This document shows positions 46,071 to 57,809 of a DNA stretch of 64,000 bases, piece after piece; the stretch's first letter is position 1, and each line of letters begins with the position of its first letter. Under the pieces are notes generated by a model. It had not been told where the DNA came from and searched no databases. It worked only from the letters and a program-made list of their open reading frames with translations. Position numbers and translations under genes: made by a program. This stretch comes from Scylla paramamosain (taxonomy: Eukaryota; Arthropoda; Malacostraca; Decapoda; Portunidae): positions 13,819,255-13,883,254 of the forward strand of contig NC_087173.1 of assembly GCF_035594125.1 (NCBI RefSeq). Direction: 5' to 3'.

Positions 46071-46134
<64 letters not shown>
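46071..46134. repeat. (ATT)n microsatellite
   Basis: About 21 ATT units, 27 bp before the acceptor at 46161. Confidence 0.97.
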
Positions 46135-46135
<1 letters not shown>

Positions 46136-46161
46136 GTCATTAAAAACCTCCTCCTTTTCAG

Positions 46162-46380
46162 GTCATCACAGGAGTACTCATGTGACAGGAGCAGCAGTTG
46201 GGGGGCGGTCACAGGGGAGGGGGCTGATGGCGAAACCATGGGAGGGGGAGATGGTGCCGGGGAGTGGCAGGGTGGCCGGCCTTATGCTGCAGGGGACGGC
46301 CACTGCTCCGGGCATCATGGCGTATGGATAACCTGGAGTCCGAAGTGGCACTTAATATTCTCAATGCTGTGGTGACTAAT
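46162..46380 (+). CDS. RG-rich protein gene, first coding exon
   Basis: The exon follows CTCCTTTTCAG and ends before a strong GTAAGTC donor. The ATG at 46324 opens a frame MDNLESEVALNILNAVVTN of exactly 19 codons to the donor, in phase 0 with exon 2. The preceding part would be 5' untranslated; a stop lies upstream in the same frame. The product is not recognised. Confidence 0.5.
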
Positions 46381-46381
46381 G

Positions 46382-47460
46382 TAAGTCTGGAGGGGGAGTG
46401 GGGGGTGGCCTAGAGTGTGTTATGTAAGTGTGTGTGTGTGGGGGGCAGTCAGTGTTAGGGTGTTGAGCAGTGTGGGTGTGGAGGTGGTGGTGTGTTGGGT
46501 GTTGGTGCCTTGGAGTGTGTTGCATAAAGGTTGGGGGTTAAGCTTGGTCGTTGTAGGTGATGTTATGGTAATTGTGGGTCTGTTTGATGATCTTATTTAA
46601 GTATCAAGGTATATTTTTTTATTCATTGATATTCTGTCTATTTCTTTATTTTTTTATTTAGTTTTATTTATTTATTTATTTATTCTTTTTTTCATTTTCA
46701 CAACTTTAAGGAAGAATTGAATGTTTTCTTGGTTTTTCTCAACAAACAACGAGTCAGAATGAAAATGGCATTGCATCACGATATATCCTGTTCATTATTA
46801 CTTTTCAAACCATATCTTTGCATCAGCCTAAATGTTTCTGGTTTTCTTTCCTCTTGTGCATCTGTTTCCTTCTTTCCCTCTCCTCTCAGCTAACAGAGGT
46901 CGTCTTGCATAGGCTGGGTCAGGTTCCTTGGGTGTGTGGGTTGTAACTCTGTCTCCTCACAGAAAGAAGAGGCACAGTGGTCAAGACAGGGACTGGGAAG
47001 GCAGACAGAAGAGGAGGATGGACTGGATGAGTAACAGCAGTACTAGTAGAAGTAGTAGTAGTGATAGTTTGATCATAGTAGAGATAGCAGTAAAATATCT
47101 AGTTGTATTATTAGAAGTAGTAGCAATAGTAGAAGTAATACCAGTAGTAGAAGTAGCTTGGTCAAAGTAGTAATGGTAATAGTAGTGATAGCAGGATGTT
47201 ATTTAACTGTATAAAAGAAAGATTAAATCCATATATAAAACTTATTGGCAGGACCAGTAGCAGCAGCAGTAGTAGTATTAGGAACACCGTGGTCATAATA
47301 ACAGAAGTAGAACCATAACAATTCACTATAAAACAAAAAGCACCAAACTAATATAGCATCAACAACAACAACAACAGCAACAGTAGCAGTAGTAGTAGTA
47401 GTAATAGTAGCAGCAGTAGTAGTAGTAGTAACAACACTAACTCCAACACTTTACCAACAG
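46382..47460. other. intron of the RG-rich gene
   Basis: It contains GT-rich DNA (46425-46510), (TTTA)n near 46660, and dispersed (AGT)n runs at about 47038-47160 and 47390-47430. Confidence 0.5.
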
Positions 47461-47816
47461 GACGACCAGTACTATGGGTCTGGCTGCGGCATCCTACCCA
47501 CCCCCCGGATGCCCCCATGCTAACTGCCCTGGCGCGACCCTAACATTGGCCCTGCACACTCCTGGGGTGTGGTGGGGGGCTTTGTACCAGGGCGGCCGGG
47601 GCGGGGGCGGGGTAGAGCAACAGGACTGGGGTACAAGATGAAGAAAACGTTGCCGGCTAAGAAGAAAATAGGAGCTAAGGAGGTTAAGACAAGTGGTGGT
47701 GGTGGTGGTGGTGCTGGTGGTGTGAAACCGAGGATAAGACTGTATCATCAGTCTGATGATATTTTGAATATCAATTATTTAACTTCTGCAACACCTGAGG
47801 ACAAGACAGGAGCCAG
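47461..47816 (+). CDS. RG-rich protein gene, second coding exon, with in-frame stop
   Basis: The acceptor TTTACCAACAG precedes DDQYYGSGCGILPTPRMPPC, then an in-frame TAA (47521-47523), then LPWRDPNIGPAHSWGVVGGF, then VPGRPGRGRGRATGLGYKMK. A Lys-rich stretch and a Gly run follow. The exon ends with VKPRIRLYHQSDDILNINYL and a PEDKTGA segment at donor AG/GTAGGA (47817-47818). Apart from the TAA the 356-bp exon is open and its ending phase fits exon 3. RG/RGRG motifs suggest an RNA-associated or arginine-methylated protein, but the family is not recognised. Confidence 0.6.
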
Positions 47817-47988
47817 GTAGGATGGTCATAGGATGCCAGATAGATGTGGTGAAGGATATTTTGTCTGGGAAGGATAATGAGGAAATGAAATTGAGGACAA
47901 GACAGGAGCCAGGCAGGAGGGTCATAGGATGCCAGTTGGATGTGGTGAAGGATGTTTTGTCTGGGAAGGATAATGAGGAAGTGAAATT
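47797..47988 (+). repeat. 96-bp tandem duplication across an exon-intron junction
   Basis: Unit one (47797-47892) spans the end of exon 2 and the start of its intron. Unit two (47893-47988) is about 92 percent identical by eye. The donor in unit one is CCAG/GTAGGA; the same place in unit two reads CCAG/GCAGGA. Confidence 0.92.
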
Positions 47989-48520
47989 GAGTTGCTAATC
48001 TGTAGATAAAATGATAAACGATGAATAAGTGAAATGGAAAAAAAAAAAAGAAATGTGGTGTTTTGGAATATATAGAACAGTGGGGTTAGTGTGTGTGTGT
48101 GTGTGTGTGCTGGGGGGATGTATCTTTGTTAATTAGAAAGAATATAAGAGATGAATATAATGGTGGGATATATAGCAATTTTTTTTAGTTCAGAAGAAAT
48201 AAGTTTGGTTTGAGTTTATATATGAATGGAAAAAAGGCTAGAAGAGAGAGAGAGAGAGATTTATAATGAACTGGAATGTAAAGCAGTACAAAGCTGTAAA
48301 AGAAAGGGATTGTTGTTTAGTTTAGATTAATTTGTGTAAAGTAGAGAAAAAAAATAATGTGTTTTGAGTTGATGTATCAGTGTAACCTAGAAAATGGAGG
48401 AGAAATTATTGTTTCTTTAAATTTTATGTCGTAAACTAGAAAATATAAAGTTTTTTTTTTTTTTCATTCTATAGATCATTATAAATGTGAAAAATTATAG
48501 TGGTGTTTTTTTATATTACA

Positions 48521-48660
<140 letters not shown>

Positions 48661-48937
48661 TTTTTTATTCCATTGTAAACAAAAAAAAATATAGAAGTAA
48701 TGTGTTAGATTTTTTGCTTTCGTACATTAATTTCACAGTTAATCAGTTTATACTTCCTGTTGTCATCCTTGTCCTGTTCAGGGTGTGAGTGGGCCAAGAC
48801 CTGCCACAACACTTCTGCTTGTATGGCAAAAGAAAATAGCAGTTTTTACTCTTGATTTCCACCCCAAGATATTAGTCACTGTATTTGCTGAGAATATTCA
48901 CCCCAAAAGTTAAAAATATTAGTCGCTGTATTTGTTG

Positions 48938-49117
<180 letters not shown>

Positions 49118-49166
49118 GTCACTTGTCACCTGTGTGTGTCTAATGCACCTGTGTGTTTTGTTCCAG

Positions 49167-49341
49167 CTCCTCCCAGAATGAGCCCACACCTGCACCTGAG
49201 GACACACCCACACCTGCACCCAAGCCTTCACCCACCCCCAGCACCCACTCCAGCATCCAGCACAGCCCAGGGGAAGGCCCAGGGCAGGCAGCCAAGGGCC
49301 GAGGCAGGGGCAGGGGTGTGGCGTGGGGGAGGAGAGTGTGA
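49167..49341 (+). CDS. RG-rich protein gene, last exon
   Basis: The acceptor TGTTTTGTTCCAG precedes one base that completes a serine with the AG left from exon 2. The exon encodes SSQNEPTPAPEDTPTPAPKP, then SPTPSTHSSIQHSPGEGPG, and ends KGRGRGRGVAWGRRV with TGA at 49339-49341. The Pro/Thr/Ala-rich low-complexity part and the RGRGRG tail echo exon 2. The phase match across both introns is the main evidence. Confidence 0.6.
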
Positions 49342-49609
49342 AGTGTGTGGGTTAGGTTTGTATGTGGTACTTTGTCTGGGCTGCTCCATATGTGGGAGAG
49401 CTCGGTTGGTGTAGAGATGGATAGATAGATGTGTGTGTGTGTGTATGTGTGTGTGTGTGAGGGATTTGTACTTCATTCAAGCATCTTTTATTTTTACTAC
49501 TGCTACTATCTTGTTCACTACTGGAAGATTAGTACTAAGATGTGATTCTTGTTATTTTTAAGGGTATTATTCCAATGTTTTTTGTATGATTGCATCTCAT
49601 TCCTGTTGT

Positions 49610-49673
<64 letters not shown>

Positions 49674-50300
49674 AGGCCCCATTGCACAAACTAATGATAA
49701 AAAAAACTCACAACCATTCCAAAAAGTATAAATATGTTAGTTTTGTCAGTAGATTTTGCAAGAAAGGAAATTTGAAATACAGGAGTGTGTGGGAGAGGCA
49801 AAGGATATGTAGGACGGCAGATTAGTGTGTGAAGGATGTGTAGGAGAGGCTGAGGATATCCTGTACACTGTGTCAGGATGGTTAAGGGTGATTTGGAAGG
49901 AAGCTAGTGTGTGAAGGATGCATTAGATAGGATGTGTAGTAGTGGGTACAATGTGTTAAGAATGATATGTATGTTACAGGAGATAAGGATGTGTATTTTC
50001 ACCACAAGTATGTGTACAGATTGGTGTTAACACAGCAGGAAGGTTTGATGAAGCTGGACCATCATTCCTTGTGTTGTCTTAATAAATGTATGCAAACTGA
50101 CTGTAAACTCTCTCTCCTTCTAGTGTATTTATCAGCTTTTGGGGTCAAGATGTCACTTTATTTATTTATTTATTTTTTATTGTTATTTTGTTTGTCTTTT
50201 TTTTTTTCTTTGTGTTGGACAGTTTACGAGTCAGTTCCAGTTTTTGTGACGGTGGATGTGGTTTCTTTCTGTGATGCTTGTCCTTGCCATGCCTTCCTTC
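49342..50300. other. downstream of RG-rich gene, no gene seen
   Basis: It includes (GT)n near 49432-49460 and (GA)n at 49613-49671. A loose GTGTGAAGGATG(T/C)(A/G)T repeat covers about 49790-49940. No other coding sequence is supported. Confidence 0.45.
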
Positions 50301-50365
50301 CCAGTGACTACCATGTGTAGGCCTGATGGCTCCTTGCAGCTTCCCTTTTGTACATCCTTATGTTA
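50300..50365 (+). mobile_element. CR1-like tail fragment
   Basis: CTACCATGTGTAGGCCTGAT then GGCTCCTTGCAGCTTCCC match the terminal block of the CR1 copies at 38640 and 20520. Confidence 0.7.
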
Positions 50366-50539
50366 CTCCACACTCAGTTTCTCCATGTGTTGACTGTTTT
50401 TCTTTTTTTGTGTCTTCCTCCACTTATAAATAACACTCAAACTCACACACACACACTTCAGGTATTCTCAGATATTCAGCATTCATTCTTATCTTGCCTT
50501 CCTTCACCTACTCACAGCATCTCCATGTCTTCACACTCA

Positions 50540-50930
50540 GCATTCCCCCTCATCTTTCACTCCACACAGTATCCTTCACTCCACACAGCCTGCCCCCTCA
50601 TCCTTCACTCAGCCTCTTCCCTCGTCTTTCACTCAGCTTCCCTCCTCATCTCTCAATCCACACAGCCTGCCCCCTCATCCTTCACTCCACACAGCCTGCC
50701 CCCTCATCCTTCAGTCAGCCTCTTCCCTCATCTTTCACTCAGCTTCCCTCCTCATCTCTCAATCCACACAGCCTCCCCCCTCATCCTTCACTCCACACAG
50801 CCTGCCCCCTTATCCTTGACTCCTTTAGTCAGCCTTTTCCCTCATCTTTCACTCAGCTTCCCTCCTCATCTCTCACTGCACAGAGCCTGCCTCCCCATCC
50901 TTCACTCCTCCACACAGCATCCCTCATCTC
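50540..50930 (+). repeat. C/T-rich minisatellite, higher-order unit about 117 bp
   Basis: Alternating blocks of CACACAGCCTGCCCCCTCAT, CCTTCACTCAGCCTCTTCCC and TTTCACTCAGCTTCCCTCCT recur about three times. The long Pro/Ser/Leu/His open frames across it reflect the repeat, not a recognised protein. Confidence 0.9.
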
Positions 50931-51170
50931 TCACACCATCCAAGCCTTACACATCCACACCTACATCTACATCTCACACCTGCAGCATCCCTGGAATCAC
51001 ATCAGTGCCCCCAGGTGACAGGTGAGCTCTAATTCTATCCATTCTGTTTTTCGTCACCACCACCATCACCACTACCACCAATATTTATGACCTAAATATG
51101 CTAATTATACTGTTTGTCATGCGCATTTTTAATTGTGGAGTAGGGAAGTTGAAGAATAATTGATTTCATA

Positions 51171-51345
51171 TTAAGAGCTAAAGTAAGAATGTAAGAAAAT
51201 AAGGGCTGGTGCAAGAAAATAATAGGCCTACACGCGGTGGTCCATATTTCAAACATGCCTGCGTATTTCCACCTATCATCCCTGTCCATAAATTCGTATA
51301 ATCTCTTAAAACTACCTAATGACTCAGCGCTAACAACCTGGTTCG
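51171..51345 (-). mobile_element. CR1-like LINE 3' fragment
   Basis: On the minus strand the fragment carries AACCAGGTTGTTAGCGCTGA, ATTAGGTAGTTTTAAGAGAT, then ATGGACAGGGATGATAGGTG, matching the C-terminus and tail of the copy at 37600. Confidence 0.75.
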
Positions 51346-52080
51346 TTTGTCTCCACCGTGTGGATTAATATATTCCTTAACTATCTCGTTATATTAAACT
51401 GCTTGTAATGGTTGACGTATTCTGGTCTGCATCCTTCATTTGTATCTTGTTTGTATTCTTGTATTCTTAAGCACTTCATCTCAAAATAAGGGCAAAGATA
51501 GTTAGTCTTTGCCATGCGGATAAAATATTTCCTCAAACTACCTCGTTAAATTAATCTGCTTGTAATTGTTGATGTATTCTGGTTTGTGTTCTCCATTTGT
51601 ATCTTGTTCGTATTGTTAAGCTCTTGGTTCTTTCACCAGGACTGTTAACAAATGCCACAGAGGTGATTAGTCAGGTTCTCATGGGTGTTCTCATTAATGA
51701 CGCAGGATCCTCACCAAACCATCACTGAGTCATGATAGTGCCATTATCACTTCGTTGACTTTCACTACAGGCTGTAAAACTATCACCCAAGGAAACACAC
51801 TTGTAAATCCCTAACAGTTTGTACTATACCCTGCTAAAACATTCGTAAAACCACGATAACTTCCAGTAAATCAAAGGAAATTGCCAATAAACCATGAAAA
51901 TACCCTTGCAAAACTCGTCACCTCACTAATCATAATTTCAATCACTAAAGTCACGAAAACATCCTTGGAAAACCAAATAACTTTAGCTCGGGTTTGGTAA
52001 AAGTAGTGGAGGTATTTTCTTTTCTTCCCTTTTGTTGCCTCAGCCCGGTGTCCCTCTGATATGAAAAAACAAAAAAAACA
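51346..52080. other. diverged repeats, no gene seen
   Basis: A TAATATATTCCTTAACTATCTCG block near 51366 recurs as TAAAATATTTCCTCAAACTACC near 51522. Both are followed by TTAAA(T)TTAAtCTGCTTGTAAT-like and GTATTCTGGT text, so an old duplication of about 155 bp is present. Confidence 0.5.
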
Positions 52081-52099
52081 AGACATTGAAGCGTTCGAG

Positions 52100-52190
52100 A
52101 TAGCGAGAAAGTTACGAAGCTTCAGCAGACGTGAACTAACGCCTGGCTCTAGCCGCGTCGCTCTCTCTACCTCCGTCCGCCGCCCAGGTA
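52100..52190 (+). other. possible non-coding first exon
   Basis: A CpG-containing, GC-richer stretch ends CCGCCCAG before GTAAGGTCAG, a good donor. It has no long frame, so at most it is a 5' untranslated exon. Confidence 0.2.
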
Positions 52191-52938
52191 AGGTCAGTGT
52201 TGTTTTGTGATTATTCTGTTTGCTAGTGGATGATGGTGTGTTCTTGGTGGCGGTGGTTGTGTTGTGTTGCGGTGGGCTTGATGTATCTGCAAGAGCTGGG
52301 TGAGGGCGAGGAAATGTGAAAATGAAAGTATAATGAATCCAGCTTTATTGGTGCTCCGTGTTTGATGTTCCTGTCCCTCATTTGTCGCGTTGACAGTCGA
52401 CAGGTGCGTGACAATCTCCTAGCGTCATACTGTAACGCTCTGCTGATTCAGGACATGTCAGGTCTCTCCGGGGTTGAAGTGGCAGCAGCAGGAACATGAA
52501 CACCCAACACTGAGTACAAAGTTATCCTGTGTTCAGTGTAATTACCTTCAGATCATTCACTTTCCCTCGCCCTCCTTGCCCTGCTCTTCAGTGACATGAC
52601 ACTCCCACGACACACGGAGCCACTACCAGGTGACCTGTAATCTTTTAACGAGGTGTAATATTTTACTGGTGTAATCTTTTAACTTGTAACGGCTCGTTTA
52701 TTGTAATGAGCATTTGGAGTTATAGAAAGCCCAATATTGAGGTGTTTGTATTGGTCCTTATGTAACTGATTGGTATTCAGGCGTCTTGCATTTTCGTCAT
52801 TTTGGATTTAGGTTAGCGTAAATATTTTTGTACAAATGTGTCGAGTGACGACCTAGTTTGTTTGCGTCGCTTAATTGAAGTCTTTACTGTCTGTACTCAT
52901 TGATTTATTTACTAATTGATTGTGCTAAGTGTATTTAC
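52191..52938. other. no gene seen
   Basis: Mixed DNA with no supported exon or repeat. Confidence 0.35.
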
Positions 52939-53076
52939 TGTTAGGTCATCCCAGCCACGTGCCGCCGCCTCGCTCCGCTGCTTCACAAGGCGCTCCACGC
53001 GTGCCACAGCCAGCCGGCGCTCCTTATTGGCGGCCTGAAGACCCACGCACCCCAGCAACAAGGTGAAGGCTGTGCT
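52939..53076 (-). CDS. candidate internal exon: hydrophobic then Arg/Ala-rich helix
   Basis: Exactly 46 open codons lie between acceptor CTGCCAG (53078-53077) and donor GTAAAT (52938-52937). They read STAFTLLLGCVGLQAANKER, then RLAVARVERLVKQRSEAAAR, then GWDDLT. A short hydrophobic stretch is followed by a charged amphipathic helix, as at a membrane anchor. The family is not recognised. The other two frames are closed. Confidence 0.5.
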
Positions 53077-53838
53077 CTGGCAGGTCGCTCTAGCTTGCCA
53101 TCATAGGTGCTAGCCTGCCCTGAGCGCTCTCTTCTCTGCCTGTGACGCGCCGGGGGTGTCTGGCTGGGCGAGTGGCTCAATTCAAATATTGTTTCAATTG
53201 AACGTTGTTCTCGGTTAAGAACTTTTTTAAATCGTTTAATTCTGATGTTTGGTTATCAAATAGTAAAAATCCGTCTTTTTAAATTCGTTTGTTTCCAGTT
53301 CAAATCCACCTCGTCTGTCCTGCACAGATGAGTGGTGACGCTGCAGACTGGCGGCGGCACTCCCCTGCATTGCTGTAACAAAGCAGCCGTGTGAGCGACT
53401 CGTGGGCTGGCGCGCCGCCGGTTAATGATGTACGAGAGGCTCCCAAATATATATTATTTTTAGTTAATTTTTTTTTAAATAAAAAAAATAGTTTTTAATA
53501 AAAAATATATGTATAGTTTTTAATAAAAAAAAACTAAGTTTGCTCATATCTGAAAATGGTCGTGGTGTTTCTCCGGAGAGTCTTCGAGGTATTTTGTAAG
53601 CGAAACGAGTAACTGCACGTTTTGAGTAAAAGTGGTTTTGTTGAAAAGTTTAAGCTTCCACACTCTGGCACTCGCCAACCTCTCTATCCACTCCCCCACA
53701 GTTGGCATCGTATTCACATCCAGGAAAGGGAAACGAACACTATTATTGTATTTTGTATATATGCATAACGAACATTATTGCATTTTATATATATGCATAA
53801 AGATAATTATTGCATAATATATCTATAATTTCACACAA
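53077..53838. other. no gene seen
   Basis: The GC-rich part to about 53170 is the 5' flank of the exon candidate. The rest is AT-rich with TTTTTAATAAAAAA repeats near 53490-53530 and a CATTATTG(T/C)ATTTT repeat near 53740-53800. Confidence 0.4.
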
Positions 53839-54050
53839 TTATAGCCTCCTATCTACATAATGTACAGGCCCCCTATGCAGGGTGAGAGGAACAAAGGGGG
53901 GCGGGGATGGACGCGAAAACCAAGATGCCTTGATGTTGATGGGTTTATCGCAGGCGATGAGGTGAAGCAGAGGCAGCAGCAGGGCGGAGGCGAGGCCAGC
54001 TCCGGCAACACCGCCCTTGAGATCCCACGGGGTGTTGGCCGCAAAAGAAA
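53839..54050 (-). other. possible exon with hydrophobic segment
   Basis: The minus strand reads AANTPWDLKGGVAGAGLASA, then LLLPLLHLIACDKPIN. GC content and composition are protein-like, but no clear donor was seen. It could belong with the candidate exon at 52939, the next one downstream on this strand. Confidence 0.3.
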
Positions 54051-54062
54051 AAAACTGATAAG

Positions 54063-54265
54063 AAACCTCTGCAAAGGGATTGGGGATGCAAAGGGATTGG
54101 GGATATGTTCTGCAAAGGAACATTTGAGATGCCTAAAGGAAACCTCTGCAAAGGGATTGGGGATATGTTCTGCAAAAGAACATTTGAGATACCAAAAGGA
54201 AACCTCTGCAAAGGGATTGGGGATGTGCTCTGCAAAGGAACATTTGAGATGCCTAAATGAAACAA
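54063..54265 (+). repeat. 60-bp minisatellite, about three copies
   Basis: Units beginning AAACCTCTGCAAAGGGATTG start near 54064 (partial), 54141 and 54201. The sub-repeat GCAAAGGGATTGGGGAT is doubled at the left edge. 60 bp keeps frame, so open frames on both strands repeat a 20-residue unit. Confidence 0.92.
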
Positions 54266-54480
54266 ACGCTGAGCAAACAGCCTAAACCTCTGAACTAAAT
54301 ACCCAAACACCACCCATATCCCCTGCCACCACCCTCCTACTTTCCCTCCCTTTCATTTCCTTTTTCCTTTTTCTCCTTCCCTTCCATTTTCTTGCCCTTC
54401 CTCCCCCCAACTGCCATACTCACCTCCCCTCCCCTCCCCTTTCCAGTGCTCCCATCTACCCTTACACCTTGTACTCTCCT
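54266..54480. other. C/T-rich DNA, no gene seen
   Basis: CCCTCCC- and TTCCTTTT-rich low-complexity DNA. Confidence 0.5.
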
Positions 54481-54489
54481 CTCCCTTCC

Positions 54490-54684
54490 CATCCCCAAGA
54501 CTCGCTCTTATACTCCTCCAGCAGTGTCTCCTCCTCCAGGCTCCCGCAGGTCCTGTAGGGCAGCTTCTTGGGGCGGTCCGGGTCAGGACACGCCCCTGAT
54601 GATGATGGTGGGGGGGTCCAGATTGCGGCCAGCCAGCACGCGGGATAAGTCCAGCTCAAGACGACCTGCGCTGGGGCCTGCGTC
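54490..54684 (-). CDS. candidate last exon; frame ends at TGA or is frameshifted
   Basis: After acceptor CTGACGCAG two bases complete the glycine carried from the exon at 55303-55413. The exon encodes PSAGRLELDLSRVLAGRNLD, then PPTIIIRGVS, then TGA (about 54590). A second frame then opens with CPDPDRPKKLPYRTCGSLEE plus ETLLEEYKSESWG and looks just as coding. Either the protein ends at the TGA or a single-base indel has split one exon. The product is not recognised. Confidence 0.5.
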
Positions 54685-54699
54685 AGGAGAGGAGAAGGG

Positions 54700-55302
54700 T
54701 GAGGGGAAGGCGTGTGTGAGGGTGTATGGGAGGGGAAGGTGTGTGTGAGGGGGTATGGGAGGAAGGAAAATGAGTAAACTAAATGAAAGGAAACTTTATT
54801 AGTGTGATGCAATTATGAAGTAAAAGGAGGAGAGAAGTTGATGAGATGATGAGAGGAAGAGATGGAATGAGGGGAGACTGAGAATAGCGACACAAATGAG
54901 GACTCAGCGTGACCGATGAGATGAAACAAGGAGAGGGACAAAAGAGGAAGAAAGACTTAAATATGACTGATAAGGAGAGGTATGAAAGAGAGAAAAGAAA
55001 TAGACGAAAGGAGGTGATTGGATGAGAAATGAGAGAAAGGAAACGATAGACGAAGGGAGATAGAAATGAGAAACATGAAAAAGGAAAAGACAAAAATAGG
55101 CTAAAAGGCTGAAATGAGAAACAAATGAACGAGGGAAAAGTAAAATATAAAAGAATGAATTATCGGAATATATAAAAAAAAGGAATATTGAAAGAAGATA
55201 ATCAAAGAAAACTGACCAATAAACGAACTGAAGGACTGACTAAAGAAAACAAAAATCTCTTATTCCCTCCCTCCACTACCCCACCCACTCACTCACCCAT
55301 GA
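54700..55302. other. intron-like DNA, no gene seen
   Basis: GTGTGTGAGGGGGTATGGGA is doubled near 54712-54760, and the rest is purine-rich. Confidence 0.4.
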
Positions 55303-55413
55303 AGTGCACCACGAAGGTCACGCACTGCTGGTCACTGGACAAGGTCACCGTCTGGAGATCAGCTGCTAGGAACCACTTGGACGCCCCTAACACCTCGCGC
55401 ATGTCCATCATGA
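55303..55413 (-). CDS. candidate internal exon, partner of 54490-54684
   Basis: The acceptor CTCCTCCAG precedes a frame reading PTFMMDMREVLGASKWFLAA, then DLQTVTLSSDQQCVTFVVHF, then M plus one base. It ends at a strong donor, GTGAGTGAGTGG. The phase continues exactly into the next exon. The alternating polar/hydrophobic pattern suggests beta strands. The other frames are closed. Confidence 0.5.
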
Positions 55414-55534
55414 AGGTAGGCCTGGAGGAGGAGGAGGAGGAAAAGGTAAATGAAAGGGAATAAGGTGGAAGAGGAAGAAGGTGAAGAAAGGAGGGAGAAA
55501 AATATGGGAGATGAGAAAAGGTGACATTTTTTAT

Positions 55535-55668
55535 CTATCTATCCATCTATTTATCTATACATCTATCTATCTATCTGTGTCTCCCACCTTATCTAGCTTA
55601 TCTATCTATACATCTATCTATCTATCTATCTGTCTACCACCTTACCTAGCTAACATCAGTATTGCTGT

Positions 55669-55725
<57 letters not shown>
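55535..55725. repeat. (CTAT)n and (CT)n microsatellites
   Basis: CTAT-type tetranucleotides (55535-55640) with an internal duplication around CACCTTA(T/C)CTAGCT, then a CT run at 55672-55725. Confidence 0.9.
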
Positions 55726-55726
<1 letters not shown>

Positions 55727-55739
55727 AATCCTTCTTTCT

Positions 55740-57160
55740 CTCTTTTCCTTTCACTCTTTTCCTCATTTCCTTCCTTCTCTCTATGAAGTATGGATTCCAC
55801 GTGTAACCCGCCGTAAACACCTGGACTGGAAGAATTTCACATCTGCGTCCACACCTACAGGGTTTACGTACACGGACCAATTGTGCTGCCGCGTCTGGAC
55901 ACGTGCACAGACTCAATGCGTACATGATTGTTTCGTCAAAACCACTGGGTAGAGAAGGTCGAACGTTGCATTCAACTTATTTTACTAAGTCGATCCAACC
56001 TGAGAACAATTACCTAACTAACACAACATCACAGAGCATAACACCACAAATTCAAAGTATCCAAACTCATACAATGCTAAATGTTCAGCCATCAAACTAG
56101 AAAGTTCACAAAAATTATCTAACCTAAACAAATATTCACTTACAATATTGACCAAGCTGCGGTAAATAGCCCACAGTCCTGGGCACATCACACAGGCATG
56201 GTACACAGCTTCCCCGCAAGCTCAGCGCCTGGCACAACGTGTTAACACACACACACACACACACACACACGCAGCAGACCACCCACAGCTACGAACAACA
56301 ATCAAACAAATTTTCACGGAACGGCTGGAGCAATACCAAACACGTATCCGCATCTGCCGTATGGAACAAAACAATACAACCTACAAATCACGTGTCTGTA
56401 TTGCACCTGTACACAAAGCTCCACTTTACATGACATACCAAGGAACAGCAGGGAACCAGCATGGGCCATGTCACACGGCCGCCACACCACACACCCTGGC
56501 GGAAGCAGCCACTACAGACAACTGACCTGCGTGGCGGCTGCTGGGTGCTGGCTGCTGGCGCCGGGGTGAAGTAAGAAACAAACAAAACGCGACATGCGCA
56601 CTGCAAACAGTAATATCAACAAAAAGTAATCAAAAGTAAGTAACAATAATACACAAACTAAATTTCGTGATATTTTTACGAAACAGTGATCAAACACGTA
56701 CACGCACATACGTACACATAAACGTACGTATTTTGTTTCATTGAATAAGAAAATAAAATAAATAGCTGGATAAATGGATAATATGAAGGATAACAAACAC
56801 TGAATGAAAGTACAAGGAAATAAGAAAAAAAAAAAATGCGAGGATAAGAAAGTGGAAACATGAACGTAAATTTGAGGTGATAGAGAGGGAAGTGAATTGT
56901 GAAAGGCGACATGAATAAGGTGACGAAGTTCAATAAAGGAGGTAACAAGAGAGGTAACAGAAAATTAAAGAAAAGATAAATAACAAAAAAAGAAGAGAAA
57001 AAAATGGTTAAAATAGAAACAAAACATAACAAAAATATAATCGAAAAATAACAAAGACATCCCCCTTAATAAAAGAAAGAAAGAAAGAGAGTAAAAAAAA
57101 GTTATCAAAGCACAGAAAAAAAAGAAAAAAAAAGAAAAACTCGTGAAAACAAGCAAGGCG
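55740..57160. other. no confident gene
   Basis: On the minus strand near 55812-55895, HNWSVYVNPVGVDADVKFFQ ends at a possible AG/GTGTTT donor, but no acceptor is clear. A (CA)n lies at 56244-56270. 56820-57150 is A-rich. Confidence 0.35.
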
Positions 57161-57168
57161 TTCCACTC

Positions 57169-57235
57169 ACCACTTTTCTGTTGTTCCTGCCGGGGTGTTT
57201 CAAGTTCACCTCCATGAAAGTCTCCCCAACTGACG

Positions 57236-57236
<1 letters not shown>
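57169..57236 (-). other. possible exon, minus strand
   Basis: The frame reads SVGETFMEVNLKHPGRNNRK plus V between a CACACACAG acceptor and GTGAGTGG donor. It could be an upstream exon of the same gene as 55303-55413, but the phases do not join directly, so an intervening exon would be needed. Confidence 0.3.

Positions 57237-57273
<37 letters not shown>
57237..57273. repeat. (GT)n microsatellite
   Basis: A GT run adjoining the exon candidate's acceptor. Confidence 0.97.
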
Positions 57274-57275
<2 letters not shown>

Positions 57276-57339
57276 AAGGTGAAGGGATGCGTTGTTATTA
57301 TTGCTATTGTTCTTTATATCGTTGTTGCTGTTGTTGCTT

Positions 57340-57805
<466 letters not shown>

Positions 57806-57809
<4 letters not shown>

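Noticed and set aside
50348..51025. 225-codon Ser/Pro/His-rich frame
   Set aside because: The C/T-rich minisatellite explains both its length and its repetition.
53860..54285. Plus-strand 141-codon frame with repeated SAKEHLR text
   Set aside because: The repeated part is a 60-bp minisatellite and the rest is antisense to a more protein-like minus-strand segment. Coding is not supported.
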